Position numbers and translations under genes: made by a program | In this document: positions 47,784-60,838 of the stretch, piece after piece | Numbering within the stretch: position 1 is the first letter of the stretch | Layout of the letters: each line of letters starts with the position of its first letter | Notes under the pieces: model-generated | Told to the model about the DNA's origin: nothing | Database searches by the model: none | The model's input: only the letters and a program-made list of their open reading frames with translations | Source of the DNA: Megamerina dolium | Taxonomy: Eukaryota > Arthropoda > Insecta > Diptera > Megamerinidae | Length of the DNA stretch: 64,000 nucleotides | Direction of reading: 5' to 3' | Assembly: GCA_963854835.1 (NCBI GenBank) | Contig: OY978525.1 | Location: 78,824,628 to 78,888,627 of the forward strand

Positions 47784-48026
47784 TGCGACAGATATGCGGG
47801 TATTAAGACCGTATATCCCGGCGCCTGTACCTTCATCTGTCTTCGATCCGTCTGTGAACCAAACGTAATTAGGGTATTAAGCTGTTATTCGTTATCCATT
47901 CCAGTCTGTTTGGGATGATTGTGGAGAAGCGCCTGCGATAGCGTAGTTCTTGAGGCATGGAATCCGAGTTAGAACATATTTCTATATTTGGTATATTTTT
48001 TATGATTGTTTCGTGTCCACTTGAAC

Positions 48027-49737
48027 TCAAATTGAACAGTGGAAAAGGTTTATGCGAATGGCACTGATTGCTGCTGATTTTTGAATATGAATGTTAAGCG
48101 GTAGGAGTCCTACCAGAGCCTCTAGTGCAGCCGTGGGACAAGATTTCACAGCCGCGGTTAGAAATAGACACACCAGTCTTTGAAGTTTATTGCATTCACG
48201 GATTACTGATATTTTGGTAACTTTTGGCCACCACACCACTGCAGCGTAGGTTACAATTGGCCTAACCATGGTGGTGTACATCCAGAAAACTATTTTTGGT
48301 GATAAACCCCATGTTTTGCCAAAAATTCGTTTACATGTCCACATAAATTTAGTCGCCTTGTTTAGCGTGTAGCTTAAGTGGGAATTCCAATTTAGTCTTC
48401 TGTACATATTTGACTTCATTTGAGAATTCTAGAGTAGCGTTTTGGAGACGCACTATGCCGAAATCGGGTTTGTGCTTTCTTGTGAAAGGAACAACAACCG
48501 CTTTTTGTGGGTTTATACGGAGGCCTTCTGTGGCGCGCCATCGATCAGTAATTTGAAGAGCATACGTCATGCGATTTGATAACGTTTTCCTGTAACAAGG
48601 ATAGCAAGGTCGTCTGCATAGCCGATTACATCGAAACCGGTTGAAGAGAGTTTGACTAGGAGATCTTCTATAACGAGAGACCATAGTAGCGGGGAAAGAA
48701 CGCCACCCTGGGGACAGCCTTTAACAGCTCTGACGTTTACTTTGGTGTTTCTAAAATTTGCTGAAATATCTCGGTTTTCCAGCATAGCTTTTACCCAAAT
48801 CACTGAGTATTCATCTATACCTCTACGTGCCAAAGCTCTAGTGATAGACTCATACCCAGTATTGTCGAAAGCACCTTCTATGTCCAGAAAAGCACAAAAA
48901 GCTAGTTCTTTTGATTCGAAGGATTTTTCGATTTCGGATACGAGATAATGTAATGCAGATTCGGTTGATTTGCCTTTGGTGTAGGCGAATTGATTCTTGT
49001 ATAGGGGGATGGAAGTTTCAAGCCTATGCTTGATGTGAAGATCTATTAGTCGTTCCATTGTTTTCAGAATAAAAGAAGTTAAACTGATGGGACGGGAGTT
49101 CTGTTTTTTTATTTCCTTGTTTGTGGATAAAAATCACGGTTACTTTTCTCCACGCACTCGGAATATACCCAAATTTGTAACTGGCTCGGAAGAGACTAAT
49201 TAACTGTTCCAGTGTTGCATCTAAGGCATTTTGAAGGATAGCTGGGAAGATCCCATGCCCCGGGGCCTTGTAAGGTAGGAAGGATGGCACTGCCAATTTG
49301 ACTTTGTCTTTGTCGAATATATCACCGGATAGACTGCTTGCCCATCTATTAGAGTTCCGATCCACAATTGTAGGATAGGGTGCAGGTAGCGTATTTGTTT
49401 GTGTTACAGATCCTGGAAAATGTACCTGCAATAAATATTCTAGGGTTTCTTTGCGATTTTGTGTGAAAGATCCATCCGGATTCTTTAGAAGACCGATGCT
49501 GTTTGAGTGGTCCTTGGACAATATTTTGTGAAGTCGTCCCGCTTGGGGAAGAGTGTGTAACTCACAGTGTCTTCTCCAAGAGTCACGTTTTGATTTTCTG
49601 ATCATTATGTTATATTCAGAAAGGGTAGACCTATATTCTGTCCAACGACCAGTTTTTTTCCCCCTGTTGAATAGTATCCTAACTTTCTTTCTTTTGTCTT
49701 TCAGTTGCTCGTTCCACCATGGAACCATTCGTTTCAA
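48027..49737 (-). pseudogene. LINE reverse transcriptase, frameshifted
   Basis: 49024-49737 encodes the N-terminal linker (WWNEQLKDKRKKVR; PSFLPYKAPGHGIFPAILQ). 48567-49058 encodes the palm (FCAFLDIEGAFDNTGYESI, GCPQGGVLSPLLWSLV, GYADDLAILV with the YADD box). 48027-48684 holds the thumb (LNWNSHLSYTLNKATK, VTYAAVVWWPK). At least three frame changes occur. Confidence 0.85.
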
Positions 49738-49996
49738 TACTGTAGGTCGAGCAGAGTTCCTGCAGTTTAGGGCAGTGATTAGAAGATTTTGGTAATTTTC
49801 AGCTGCTACCTCTAGTTCCAGTGGAGAATTTATGCGAGAGTATGAACTTAAGAACGAGAGTATGAACTTCAGAGTGAATTAAGGCTCTGAAGAGATTCCA
49901 CTTTGTTTTTCTGGGTGGATTTTGCAAAGAAATTGGCTCTAACCGCCATTTGAGGTTGAAACTTTTGTGTTGATGATCAGATAAGGATGCCTCATC

Positions 49997-50623
49997 TCAC
50001 GCCCGCCAGACCTCTAATTGGTCAGGCGGTATGCCACTTGTAAGAGTGAGATCCAGTACCTCACTCCTAGAGGTGGTGATAAAGGTGGGTTTACCTCCTC
50101 TATTTACTATGTCTACGTTGTTAGTCATGAGAAAATCAAGAAGTGACTCACCTCTACAGTTGTTGTCTGTGCTTCCCCGCACAACATGGTGCGCATTTGC
50201 GACGCACTCGATGACGAGTTTTTGTTTTTGACTCCGGCAATATTTAACCAGTTGTTGAACCTCGGCCGGCGGTGCATCCATATGTTCACCGGGAAAATAT
50301 GCGGACGCCAGAACAATTTCCTGGGTCCTGTTGTCAACAGCGAGCTCTATATTAGCCGCCGTGAGGTCTCTGGAAATAAAGTTTATTAGTGGAAGGTGAT
50401 TGATTGATTCGTCAATTAAGATAGCTGTGCGTGGCACAGTCACTGACTTATCATAGATCAACTTACCTCTGCTCGTTTTGAGTCCTCGGACTTGGCCACC
50501 TATGATCAAGGGTTTCTGAAAAAGCCCTAGATCGAAAGATCTTTCGGCAAAGAGTCTGCAGGCGGTAGCCGACGCGCCTTTGGCGTGGTGCAGATTTGCC
50601 TGGAGCACCCTAAGGGCGCTCAT
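49997..50623 (-). pseudogene. LINE endonuclease domain
   Basis: The 208-codon frame starts MSALRVLQANLHHAKGASA. Later motifs VIECVANAHHVVRGSTDNN and LDLTLTSG correspond to the D-N-H part of AP-like endonucleases. LFQKPL and VIECVANAHH replace the usual QEPW and GTDANAHH, so catalytic residues appear mutated. Sequence between 49737 and 49997 continues this ORF in shifted frames. Confidence 0.8.
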
Positions 50624-50639
50624 AGATCCTTCTTTAATG

Positions 50640-51740
50640 AGCTTTGGACAAGATCTCGCTTCTTGTCCTGTCTATTCCCCTTACCTTTAGCCGCCTTTGG
50701 CGAAATAGGCTTAGACCCTACAAGGGCTGAGGATTTTTGACCTCAGGAAGAGTGATTGCCTGTTGCCTACCTAGACTTCCACCATGCCCAATGGCCTGAG
50801 TCTCAGACAGCATGTTTCCGGAGAGGGGGTGCTTTGGCTTATTAGCCTAGCCTTTGCCATTTTAAAACCAAGCCCTGTGGTTTGATTGGTGTGTGCTTGA
50901 TTTAGCGTTGTTTCGATTGGCCTTTGATGGCAATAAGCTTGGCCTTACCGACCGGGAAAAGTCTCGGACTACATGAGTCGCGGAGAAGTCTTTTTCCTCC
51001 ACTACGGAGATATTAACCGAGCTTTTTTCGGCGATATGGCAAGCATGTTCCATTACCCATGCTGCCGTGCCTGCATTTGTGCATACAAGAAGAAGCCAGC
51101 CGGAACGAAGGATTCGAATTCGGGGCCTACCCTATCTTTCGGCTGTTCGTTGACGACATCGATGAAGGCGTCCTGCATCCGAGCAATTTCCTCGGGAGTC
51201 AGGGAACGCGAATCTACGGCCGAAACAACGCCGAGTTTTGTGCAGCCAATGACTTGGCTGAAGGTCGGTTTGAAAGGCCCCGAGCGAGCGCTCGGCTTTT
51301 CCATTGCACTGCTGGCGGCTCATCTCCGGAACGGTTTCTCTTCATGGTAAGTTTTTCCAATGAAGAGGACTTGGCGTATTCTGGAGCCTGTACTCTAGAG
51401 TAGCGATGTTTGGTGACTTGCTTAAATCTTCTCCTCTCTTTAGAGCAGAGTTTAAATAAGCCTGTTTCGCTTGAGAGAGCCATGCGTTCAACATGATCGC
51501 CCACGTCCGTCAAGCCAGACATTTGAGAGAGGACGTTTTCTGGGTTAGCCTGAATAGCCAAAGTGGCTTCAGAGTAGGACGAACTTAAATCCTCCGGCAA
51601 ATCTGTCACTATTACCCATGCAGTCAATCCCGAAGAGTCAGTGTTTCCACCGTGGTCCGGTAAAGGTTTGGTGATGGGCTGTTCCGAGTTTCTAAGGACG
51701 GGCTCAGCAGCCGTGATCTGAGAAGTGGTAGCCGGCACCC
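50640..51740 (-). pseudogene. LINE ORF1 relic
   Basis: Open pieces at 51214-51738 (MPATTSQITAAEPVL...) and 51053-51304 (GPFKPTFSQVIGCTKLGVVS, ESFVPAGFFLYAQ) overlap in different frames, with a further piece below 51053 (SVNISVVEEKDFSATHVVRD). No CCHC knuckle is obvious. Assignment to ORF1 rests on position upstream of the endonuclease. Confidence 0.6.
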
Positions 51741-51839
51741 GACTGGATGCATTTGTGTCAGCCGTGTAGGCGAGGTTTGTTTCGGATGGAACCGGTGTTC
51801 CATCGAATTCATATTTTTAATTATTGTTATCATTTATTT

Positions 51840-52480
51840 CCATAAATTCCCACGAGCAGTCTGGAAGCGCGTGCTATACAAATGCAAGAATTATAAAATT
51901 GATTTGCCCTTTTTGGTTAATTTTCTTTTCGTTTATGACATCACCATAGGAGCAGTTTACTGTCAAACTCAAACCAAAAAAGATAACTGTTCACTCAGGG
52001 CGCATTCTTAATTTCTATCATTCTTGGTATCGCCAGCTAATGGACCAGCAGTTCCGATCTATTTCATACAAAAGTAACGTAACGTTGAAATGTGTAGAAA
52101 TTAGATTTTCAACGGATTATATGAGAGTCATTCTCTTATCTGATCTATTTTATACTAAACCTAGCTATCTCTTTCCTACTTATATAACTTATGAATGGGT
52201 CTGCATGGGTTCGCTCATTTCTTCTCTTTTCACCAGATACCCGTTTCAGTGTATGTCAAAGGAATCTATAAAACTGAAACTGACCCTCCCACTCAGAGAA
52301 TTTCCATTTTCTATATGTATTTTCTCACACGCATTTTATCCGTGAGCTCAACACCTATTGTTGTTATTGCCTTACTCTCTGGCCATTTTTGGCTACATGT
52401 CAGCCTTGTCTTTTCACATACCCTTTCAACTTAAAAAGGTATCAAAAGTAGTAGAATAGTAGTTGTAATCTATTAATATT
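51840..52480. other. Unassigned AT-rich sequence
   Basis: No gene or repeat boundary is recognised between the two LINEs. Confidence 0.4.
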
Positions 52481-52489
52481 TTTTTTTTA

Positions 52490-54756
52490 TCCTTTAAAAC
52501 TCCTAATTGGAGCATAGAGCCTCCACAAGGCTTCTGCCACGCAGACGGTTTTGGGCAGTTGATCTAGCGCCTTCCCATGTGATGCTGGCAGCAGCTAGCT
52601 CTCCCAATGTTGATCTTCTCCAGGTGTTTCTTGGTCGTCCGCGGCCTCTGCTCCCTTGCAGAGGCCGCGTTGGTCCAGCGTTGGTCGTGAATCACTGATG
52701 TTACCATTGTGTAGAACCGCCAACTCAGAGTTTTCGTAAAGTGCCATTATGAGGCGAATCAGCTTCAGGGGGACACCTTTTCTACTCAAAGCCATCCAGA
52801 TGGAATTACGCTTAAGTGTGTCGAATGCCTTCTTGAAGGCGACGAACAGCATGTATAGTGGGGAGCGCCATTCAATCGATTGCTAGACGATGATACGAAG
52901 TGTGTTAGTCTGGTCAACGCAGCTACATTTCGGGCGAAATCCAGCCTGTTCGTCCCTTAAAGCATTCTCAACACAATGGAGTCTATTCTGTATAAGTGAT
53001 GCCAGAATTTTGTAGATGGAATTGAGCAAGGTTATTCCTCTCCAGTTGCCACAGTCGCGCAGATTACCCTTTTTCGGAAGCTTAACGATGATGCCCTTCG
53101 TCCAAGAGGGAGGTAGCTTTTCGCTGTCCCAAACAGCAGCTATGTGAGGATGCAGAATTTCAGCTGATGTTTGTGGGTCGGCTGTCAGCAATTCTGGCTG
53201 AATGCCGTCGATGCCCGCTGCTTTGTTAAGCTTAAGCTTCTTAATTACATCCCTTATTTCCGCTATGCTTGGGCATGAAGTTGCTATTCTGCTGTTGACT
53301 CTGGTGTTGTCGAGTTGACAGCTATTACTATCCTCAGTGAGAGTGGTGTTGCTGATTGCTTCAAAGTGATCTTTCCATCTTTGCATTTGTTCATCGCTAC
53401 TCGTTAGTAAGGTGCCACTTTGATCTCTTATTGGCTGATTTCTGTTGGTTTGCCGGTTAGTTAGGCTGTCAATCAGGCGAAACAGCTGTCGCATATTATT
53501 TGCTCCTGCTGCGGCCTCGGCATCACTAGCGATATTCTCCATGAAACGTCTCTTATCCCTTCTGGCCGCTTTCTTGACCATCTTAGCTGTTTCTCTGTAG
53601 GATGGCCGTAATGAGTTGTCGTTGTTAAGCTGCCTTTTTAGTTCGTTTCTGTGCTGTATGATGCCCCTAGTGAGGTCAGAGATCCATGGCTTACGGTGGG
53701 TGGGTTTAACTGTGCCAAGTTCTTCATCTGCTACGTGCCTGATTGTGGTGCTAGTAGTTTCCCAGCTGGTGCCTTCGTTGTTGTTGATTAGCTTTTCACG
53801 TAGTTTGCTGACTATTTCGTTTCTGGTGTCGATATTCCGCAGATATTGAACGTTATAGTGCTTAGTCTGCATTGTACGTCAAATTTCTTTCTGCATTTCA
53901 GCTTGATCTTTATGTCACCAGTGATGAGCTCGTGATCACAATCAATATCGGCTCCCCTTCTATTTCTGACATCACGTAGCGAACCTCTCCACTTCCGACT
54001 GACACAGATGTGGTCTATCTGGTTTCGAGTTTTACCATTCGGCGTGGTCCATGTGTATTTATGAATTTCCTTGTGAGGAAATATGGAACCGCCAATAACC
54101 AGTTGGAAGGTTTGACGGCGAGAGGCTAGCCGTTGTTGTTACGTGTTCCACAGCCATGGACTCCCATTGTCAAATCTATACCGGAGTTATTACTTCCGAT
54201 TTTCGCGTTGAAGTCGTCCATGAGGAAGATTATATCCCCTCTGTTGATGCAACTGAGCGTTGTCGTCAGTTGCGCATAGAAGTCGTCTTTTACCATGAAA
54301 TCCGCGTCTTCCGTTGGAGCATAACACTGTACGATGGTAACGTGTCGGTGAGCATTACTGTCGAATCGGGCAAGGATTATGCGGTCGGAGATTGGTTTCC
54401 AGGTATGCAAGGTGTTGCGCATCTCCTTGGATATAATTATGCCAACTCCACTCTCACCTCTGACTTCCTTCCCACTGTACAGTACAATACTGCCATGCGT
54501 TGTTGTACATTCGCCGCTGCCATTCCACCTCATCTCACTTATACCTAGCACGTTGATGTTGTATGCTGTCATCTGCACTTCGAATTGCTCCTGTCTGGAG
54601 GCATCCCTAAGCGTTCTTACATTCCATTGAGCTATTCTTGTCCGGGTGCGTGGGACAAATGTCATCATCATAGGTTTATGTCCGTATCCGAGGCTTTTCC
54701 TTGTGTGCAAAGAGGGTAGAATAACAAGAGTAAACGGATAATTGCGCAGCGCCACT
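52490..54756 (-). pseudogene. RTE-like LINE with internal RT deletion
   Basis: The endonuclease (54126-54755, continuing in shifted frames to about 53880) shows IAQWNVRTLRDASRQEQ, LGISEMRWNG, IVQCYAPTEDADF and GSIFPHKEIHKYTW then QIDHICVSRKWRG. The linker and RT N-terminus (52883-53872) show LKLNKAAGIDGIQPELL and PKKGNLRDCGNWRGITLLNS. A further piece (52595-52852) has FVAFKKAFDTLKRNSIW and ENSELAVLHNGNISD, then jumps to the C-terminal GRPRNTWRRSTLG-like end, deleting the catalytic RT box. A T run at about 52476-52490 is the poly(A) tail. Confidence 0.8.
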
Positions 54757-54914
54757 TATCTGTAGAAAATATAGTTGCACACTTTATCTATGAGTGACTG
54801 AGTTTTCTGTGAGTAGACTCGGCTGCCATCATAGTTGTTCACTCTCTGAATTATCAATAAAATTATAATGACAAAAAGAAATTGAGCACAAATTTCTCAC
54901 AGAATATATTTTAA

Positions 54915-55110
54915 GAATTTAAACGAGAGCAAAGGCAACAACAAATACGCAGGCGTAAGTAGATGAGTGTATGAACCAATGCGACTGAAATCGACGAAAG
55001 ACGAACAATTTGATGTGTTGAAGTGTCTTCCTCTTGATTTTGGTGGCGCGTTGGATGGCATGAAATGACCAAATCTTCAAAAAATTCAATCGCAAGTGCT
55101 GTGTTGCCGA
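54915..55110 (-). repeat. Diverged piece of the X centre
   Basis: The reverse complement matches 62905-63050 (GAAGATTTTGTCATTTCATGCCATCC region through TACGCAGGCG on this strand). No X arms flank it. 54757-54914 has no recognised feature. Confidence 0.7.
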
Positions 55111-56437
55111 TTGCGTGCAATTATGAATGAAAAATATAGTATTTTGCTGAGCATGCGTACATATACTTTTTACATAGGCAAACAGAAGTAAACGAAATTG
55201 AGAGAGTTTGCAAACGGTGGTTGACATGCGTGTGAAGTTTTTCTCAATTTGATTGTGTATTGCAGATATGTATGTACGTATGTACATATAAGTATAGAAT
55301 GAAAATTGATTGTACATGCGTACTGGATATTGAAAACGCACTTTTATTTTTCATATAATGATATTTATTATGACACATACATTTTTTGTAAATAATATCA
55401 ATTCTAATTTTTTTTTATAAAATAAGATGTTTTTTAAAAAATTTAATGAAATAAAAAAATTCGAGTACAAAATTCTTCTCCTGCACATTTTTATGCCATC
55501 TAAGGTTATATGTATAGTACAAATAAATATTGAGCCGACAACAATAGGAAAAAATATTTAAAATAGTTTAGCATTATGGGCTTGATAATTTTCTGTGATC
55601 TCTATATAGGGATATAAGTATATGAAAATATCAAATGAATGATTGTCTTTGTATTCTCTCATATTAAAACATCACCCAGAATGTTATTACAAAATAGTCA
55701 AAGATATACAGAGAGGGAGAGAGAAGTGATAATATGCCAATTTGTGATTCATGTATCAAAATTCTCAACAATTTGCAACTATATTTTATCATTTCAATGG
55801 CTTCTATTTTATTTCATTCATTAAAAGAATACATTGAGAAAGCAAGTTTATATGATGGCATTAGATTTACTCGATTATTGCACAATCACTCAAAATGCTA
55901 CCATGCAACTACATTTCCTACAGGTGAATTTGCGGCAGAAATTATTATCCGTCTACTGTTGTTATTCTACCTTCTTTGTTGTGTAGGTTACGTTAATCAG
56001 TTTGTGTATACACTAGGGTAAGTGATTGGCCTACCGCTAGCGATCTCAAGTGATGGGGCTGCCATCTGACGTCGCTTGAGAACAGCGCTCTCGCCTGTAG
56101 CGCCATCTGTGCTTAATTTGTTTTGCTATTTAATAACGGAAGTTTTACACACAAATGGTTGGGAACTTCTCTAAATAGATAATGAAGTGCGTAAGTACAT
56201 TATATGTCCGGGGTGGTAGTCTAGTGCGCTAACGTTAGACTACAGAGGCCACATTTAATTAATATATATGCAATTAAATTCAATTAATTTTACATAAAAG
56301 AAAATGTCAAATAAACACAAACCAATTACAACTTTTACTGTTTTGTTATATTTCACTAAAATTCTCTAATTATGAAAAACCAGAAAACATTTAGTACTAT
56401 TATAAGGACCTTATCTTTTCACCTGTGAAAATCGTAA
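55111..56437. other. Unassigned sequence with a tRNA-like patch
   Basis: At 56198-56248, CCGGGGTGGTAGTCTAGTGC followed by GCTAACGTTAGACTACAGAG has a box-A-like TGGTAGTCTAGTG and an 8-bp stem (GTAGTCTA/TAGACTAC). No box B follows. It might be a SINE head. Nothing else is recognised. Confidence 0.3.
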
Positions 56438-56835
56438 TAGCCTAGACAGACGGCAGCCTAATTCCGAATTACCGAGTTAATTCGAATTAACTAGGGCATT
56501 AACTGCAGCTAATCCGCATTAACTCTATGAGTTAATTCTCAAAATAAAAGAGGATTAGGGCAATTTGCGATGGCAGCACTGTTGAAAATTTTCCATTGTG
56601 AATTTTTCTCGATCCATTTTACAAAATATTAGGTGTGTTGGCTAACAAAAAACTTTCAACAATTGTTAACAGTTTTCAACATGAAAAGCGTTGGTGAACA
56701 AATAAATCCAGCTGTCAATTACGAACTGTGAATGTCAATTTACAAGTTTCTGATAGTTTTCAGTTCACATACTAATTGTAGATTTTCTCATATCGAGAAT
56801 GACAGATGACAGAAATTGATAATGATAGTGATTTA
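56438..56835. mobile_element. MITE Y, copy 2, truncated
   Basis: Collinear with 26116-26510 starting TAGCCTAGACAGACGGCAGC, with about 95% identity, then lost after GATAATGATAGTGA. The right inverted repeat is absent. Confidence 0.8.
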
Positions 56836-59104
56836 TAAAACTATTAAAATTTCTGCAAAATTTACGTATATATACTTGGTAAATATATTATTATATTTGC
56901 AAAAAATGTATATGATTTAGCATTTACTACTTTTACATGTAAATAAGTTGGTATGTGTAAAATATTATTAATATTTTACAGTTAGAAACACAACCATGTG
57001 CATCATTAAATTCGCCATACATTTGACATTTCGTTGAAGTGTATACTTTTGTTTAGGTGGATTTCGGTAAGTGTGCATATTTATTTATTTAACTACAAAG
57101 AAATGTATATCTGTAATATAAATAGATTATATTTATATTACAGATTTCCACACGCATTTACACAATTGATGTAAAAATCAATTTCCAGCGATGTGACTAG
57201 ACTAGAGACTGATACGGTAGCCGTGAGTTGCAGTGATGGTTTCTATTTGTTATGTTTGTATATGAACAATGTCACAGATTTACATCGATATGAGTGAACC
57301 GAACGTGGAGTATAGAATTGGAGTATATTTTGATGAATATTTTTAGTGGTTTGTGTGCACCATATATTAGCATACTTACCATCTATCTTCACCCCTTAAG
57401 ATGGGCTCATCTACAAAATTGACGTATTTTTCCAATTTAATTCTTGAAAGTGCTTCATAATATATTTTTAATAGAAATAAGTGATGTTAAAAGTAAAGTT
57501 AAAAGTTAAAAGTACATGCTTTCTAAATGTTTGATATGTGGAAAAGTTGTAAAAGTTCCTTCTCCGAAATAAAACTCTTGTGTACTTTAAACTTTGGTGT
57601 GAAGTGTATGAAAAAACTCATTGGAGGAGTTCAAATAAACAAGGGACCGACAGTACAATTAATTGCTTCTTTTTTTTTTGTTGTTTCTTCTACTGATTTA
57701 GAATTTGTATTCAATATTAAATATATATTTATATGACGAAGCAGATTAAAAATAGATATTGCTTGTATTCAGGCTACTGTTCCGTGCTTGGTAGCATAAA
57801 CATGCGCTGATATATCACATCCTAAGGGACACTTTATAATTGTCGGCATTTCTCCTTTTATCTAAAATAAGAGAAAAACAGCATTTTAAGTAAATTGCTA
57901 TAAAATAATATAATAGTAAAATTTGCATCTTACCGCTCTGTAAATATCAAATGGAAATTATGATGCAAAACAATATAGGTGGTGTTATTACCTCATCTGT
58001 TTGGTTTTATGTTGGTGGTTTGAATAGATGATTTCAGTTTTTGATTGCTTCAACGATATATTTGTTATTGTTGTTAGAAATACAAAATAATAAATGATTT
58101 CCAAAATGAACAGTTACTCGATAGTCAGTTCTGGTTGTTGTTTGCTATAGCAATCACGCCGTTATTACTAGCAAAACCTTGTTACCACCCAACAATTTAA
58201 ATGGCTACAATCTTCAGCAACCAAAAGATTGGATCGGATCTTTAGTGTTTACTTCGAGTTTTCTATTGTAATCAGCAACGAATTTTTTCCTTCCAGCAAT
58301 AAAAATGGTTTACAACCACAGCATTATTAATATTTATGTTTTTATTTTATTTTTATTGCTTTTCCGTTTTCTTCCTATTTGCTTTCACCCATTTTTGTAT
58401 TTTTTTACACATCTGTACACAATCTATTTCAGTGGAAAATTCAAATAGAAGTGGTTATAGATATTGTCGGTTGTCGTTTAATGAGCACCACCTGACAGAG
58501 ATGAACATTTTTGGCGAGAATAAATCAAGACGCGTCTTTTGTTAAAGGCGCCGTGCATATTTATTGAGCAATTGCATTGGTATATGTGACTATTTTAAAA
58601 GAGATTCAGTTCTTGGTTTTCTAATGTAGACGGGAGCGAGTAATAACATGAGAAAAATAAGATTTTCAGTTTGTGTCTGACTGTAAGGCTTGTGTGGCTG
58701 CTATTTGCATATTCGCACGTACACTCTATCGCTATAACGATATAAATCGTTGTGCATACATATCGTATTGTACTTGCCTAATATTTTACTCTCTCTCTCT
58801 CTCTCTCTCTCTATTTTCATGAATCATTGAATCATGATCTAATGCTTTGTATCGTTGTGCATACGTTGATTTCTTTCTCATTCTCCCTTTCTCTATGCTA
58901 TATATGCCTTCTTACTCATGTAACGAAATGTGCTTTAAAAACTTCACACTCCATTTACGAAACCACCTCCTAAGAAGTTTTACTTCAAAAAATTCTTTTT
59001 ATTTCGCTGTGATTCCTACTTGGGTACAGAATTTATTTTCATTCATTGCATTATAATTCCGATTCTTTTACTATATTTTAAATTTAAATGTACATATTTC
59101 ACTA
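56836..59104. other. Unassigned AT-rich sequence
   Basis: No gene is recognised. A (CT)n run lies at about 58791-58812. Confidence 0.4.
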
Positions 59105-59552
59105 TTTATCTATATTCTGCTACTCGCCGCGGATTCGAACCTGCGTACCCATTATGTATCTTATTATCGTATTGTTACGTTTTTTTTTTTGTGTAAACCC
59201 TTAATTTTACTGGATTCAACCTTATTTTGTACAACTATATATAGCAACAATTCATTTAATTAACTCTATTTAGAATTATCAATTAGCGCTATCATTTTTG
59301 GAATTCAATTGATTAAAATTGTCAACAATTGGCCCTATTTATACACTGTGGCAACACTTAGGAATATTTCTTTATCGTAGTCGATATTCTTCTTTTTCCT
59401 TCTCGTTGGCTTGTTCTGGTTATCGCCTATTTCTTTTTGTTGACATTCGTTTCGATGCTGCCATTATTCGTGCCATTCACAATTAGTGATGAATAATAAA
59501 CCATCGATACTCGTTGCAGTATGCTATATCACCGTCGCTCTACCACCTACGC
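59105..59552 (-). other. tRNA-like SINE or tRNA pseudogene split by a solo LTR
   Basis: On the minus strand, TAGCGTAGGTGGTAGAGCG (59554-59536 region) fits a Pol III box A. After the LTR, GGTTCGAATCC (near 59133) is a perfect box B. Removing the LTR and one GTAT brings them to a distance typical of a tRNA head. A degenerate tRNA gene is the alternative. Confidence 0.6.
59173..59518 (-). mobile_element. Solo gypsy LTR
   Basis: The reverse complement starts TGCAACGAGTATCGATGG and ends AACGTAACA after an A run. GTAT at 59169-59172 and 59519-59522 is a clean 4-bp target duplication. It is a shorter, diverged relative of the LTRs at 1366, 15506 and 29447. Confidence 0.9.
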
Positions 59553-60178
59553 TAATCTATAATATATTATTGCTGAATTAAAAGCAAATCATTTGAAAGT
59601 GTATAAAATATATAAATATATTAATTTAAAAATTGATCCCCAACGCATCTAAAGAGACAAATGGGAGAATAATTATTCTTCCTTGATATCTAAAGAAAAT
59701 AATCTTGGACTACTCTTTTTAGAGATTAGTTGCACAATTTATTTGCTCAATGCATATGCAATCTACGTGGGACACACTCAATGTAGATTGGAGAGGTTCT
59801 ACCACTAGAACCAGAACAATTGCGTATATTTTGTTGTTGCCTTTGTGCCTGAGAACGTCAAAAGCAGCTAGCAGCCTACTGTGAAAAGTTGACAGATCCA
59901 TATACACATACGTATGTACAGTATTGTGAAAATCGAATAGGGATAAAAGTATATATGAGCGATATTTGGTACTATCTTATAGCAGATCTGTATCTAGTAT
60001 ATATTTTCTTTTACTATTACTTTTATTACCCTTTTCATGGTGTTATATATTGTATTATAAATATACTAGATTATAAGTACATTATATATATTTATATTGG
60101 TGATTATAAAATATATTAAATATAGTAAGTCTCGTACTAATATTTTCCGTTTAATTTCGTGATATAACTTGGTAATTG
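59553..60178. other. Unassigned AT-rich sequence
   Basis: No gene is recognised. Confidence 0.4.
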
Positions 60179-60472
60179 CAGAGACATATATGCTTAGAGA
60201 ATTCTCATATTTCAGTATACAAAATTTTAAAAGGAATAACCAGAAATCAGCGGGAGTCTATTTTCTGTTGAACGTGTATGAACCGAAATATCAGACGAAA
60301 TAGAAGTGGACAATCGAACGAATCATACGGCAAAAGATCCAAAGGTAATTCAATTTATTTTATCAAAGTAGACGTACTGATACTGCTTTGTTTGTGAACG
60401 TATTGAAACATGCATGTTGTATTCTCGCTCATACCAGAGACCAGAATATATACGGCTGCGCATACAGAATAA

Positions 60473-60811
60473 TGCTGCAACTAGCCACCGACGTAGCGTA
60501 CGTACGTACCGCCCGTACGTAAGAACATACAAAATTGCATTGATTTTCTCCGCTACGAGCGACGTCTACGTCACCGTCATACGGTGGTGAGTTTTCGTTT
60601 ACACGACATTCCCATAAGATAGGTCGTGTCAGCTGACACGTTCTACGTTTTTACGTCGGTGGCTACGTACGTACGTACCGCCCGTACGTAAGAACATACA
60701 AAATTGCATTGATTTTCTCCGCTCCGAGCAACGTCTACGTCACCGTCATACGGTGGTGAGTTTTCGTTAACACGACATTCTCATAAGATAGGACGGTGGC
60801 TAGTTGCAGCA
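60473..60811. mobile_element. Small MITE in X2, with internal duplication
   Basis: TIRs TGCTGCAACTAGCCACCGAC, flanked by TAA (60470-60472) and TTA (60812-60814). An internal block starting CGTACGTACGTACCGCCC is duplicated at about 60666, making it longer than the 202-bp copy in X3. Confidence 0.8.
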
Positions 60812-60838
60812 TTAGTCACTTTGGAATCTTGTCTAGAG

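Larger units (their letters stand above)
46863..51830 (-). mobile_element. RNase H-bearing LINE (LOA/I-like), broken
   Basis: Minus-strand order: ORF1 (51830-50640), endonuclease, RT, RNase H, 3' UTR. The 3' end near 46863 consists of TTGATTGATTGATTGA-like tandem units, a tail type found in LINEs that lack poly(A). It lies only about 55 bp upstream of the THAP start codon. Many frameshifts are present. Confidence 0.75.
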
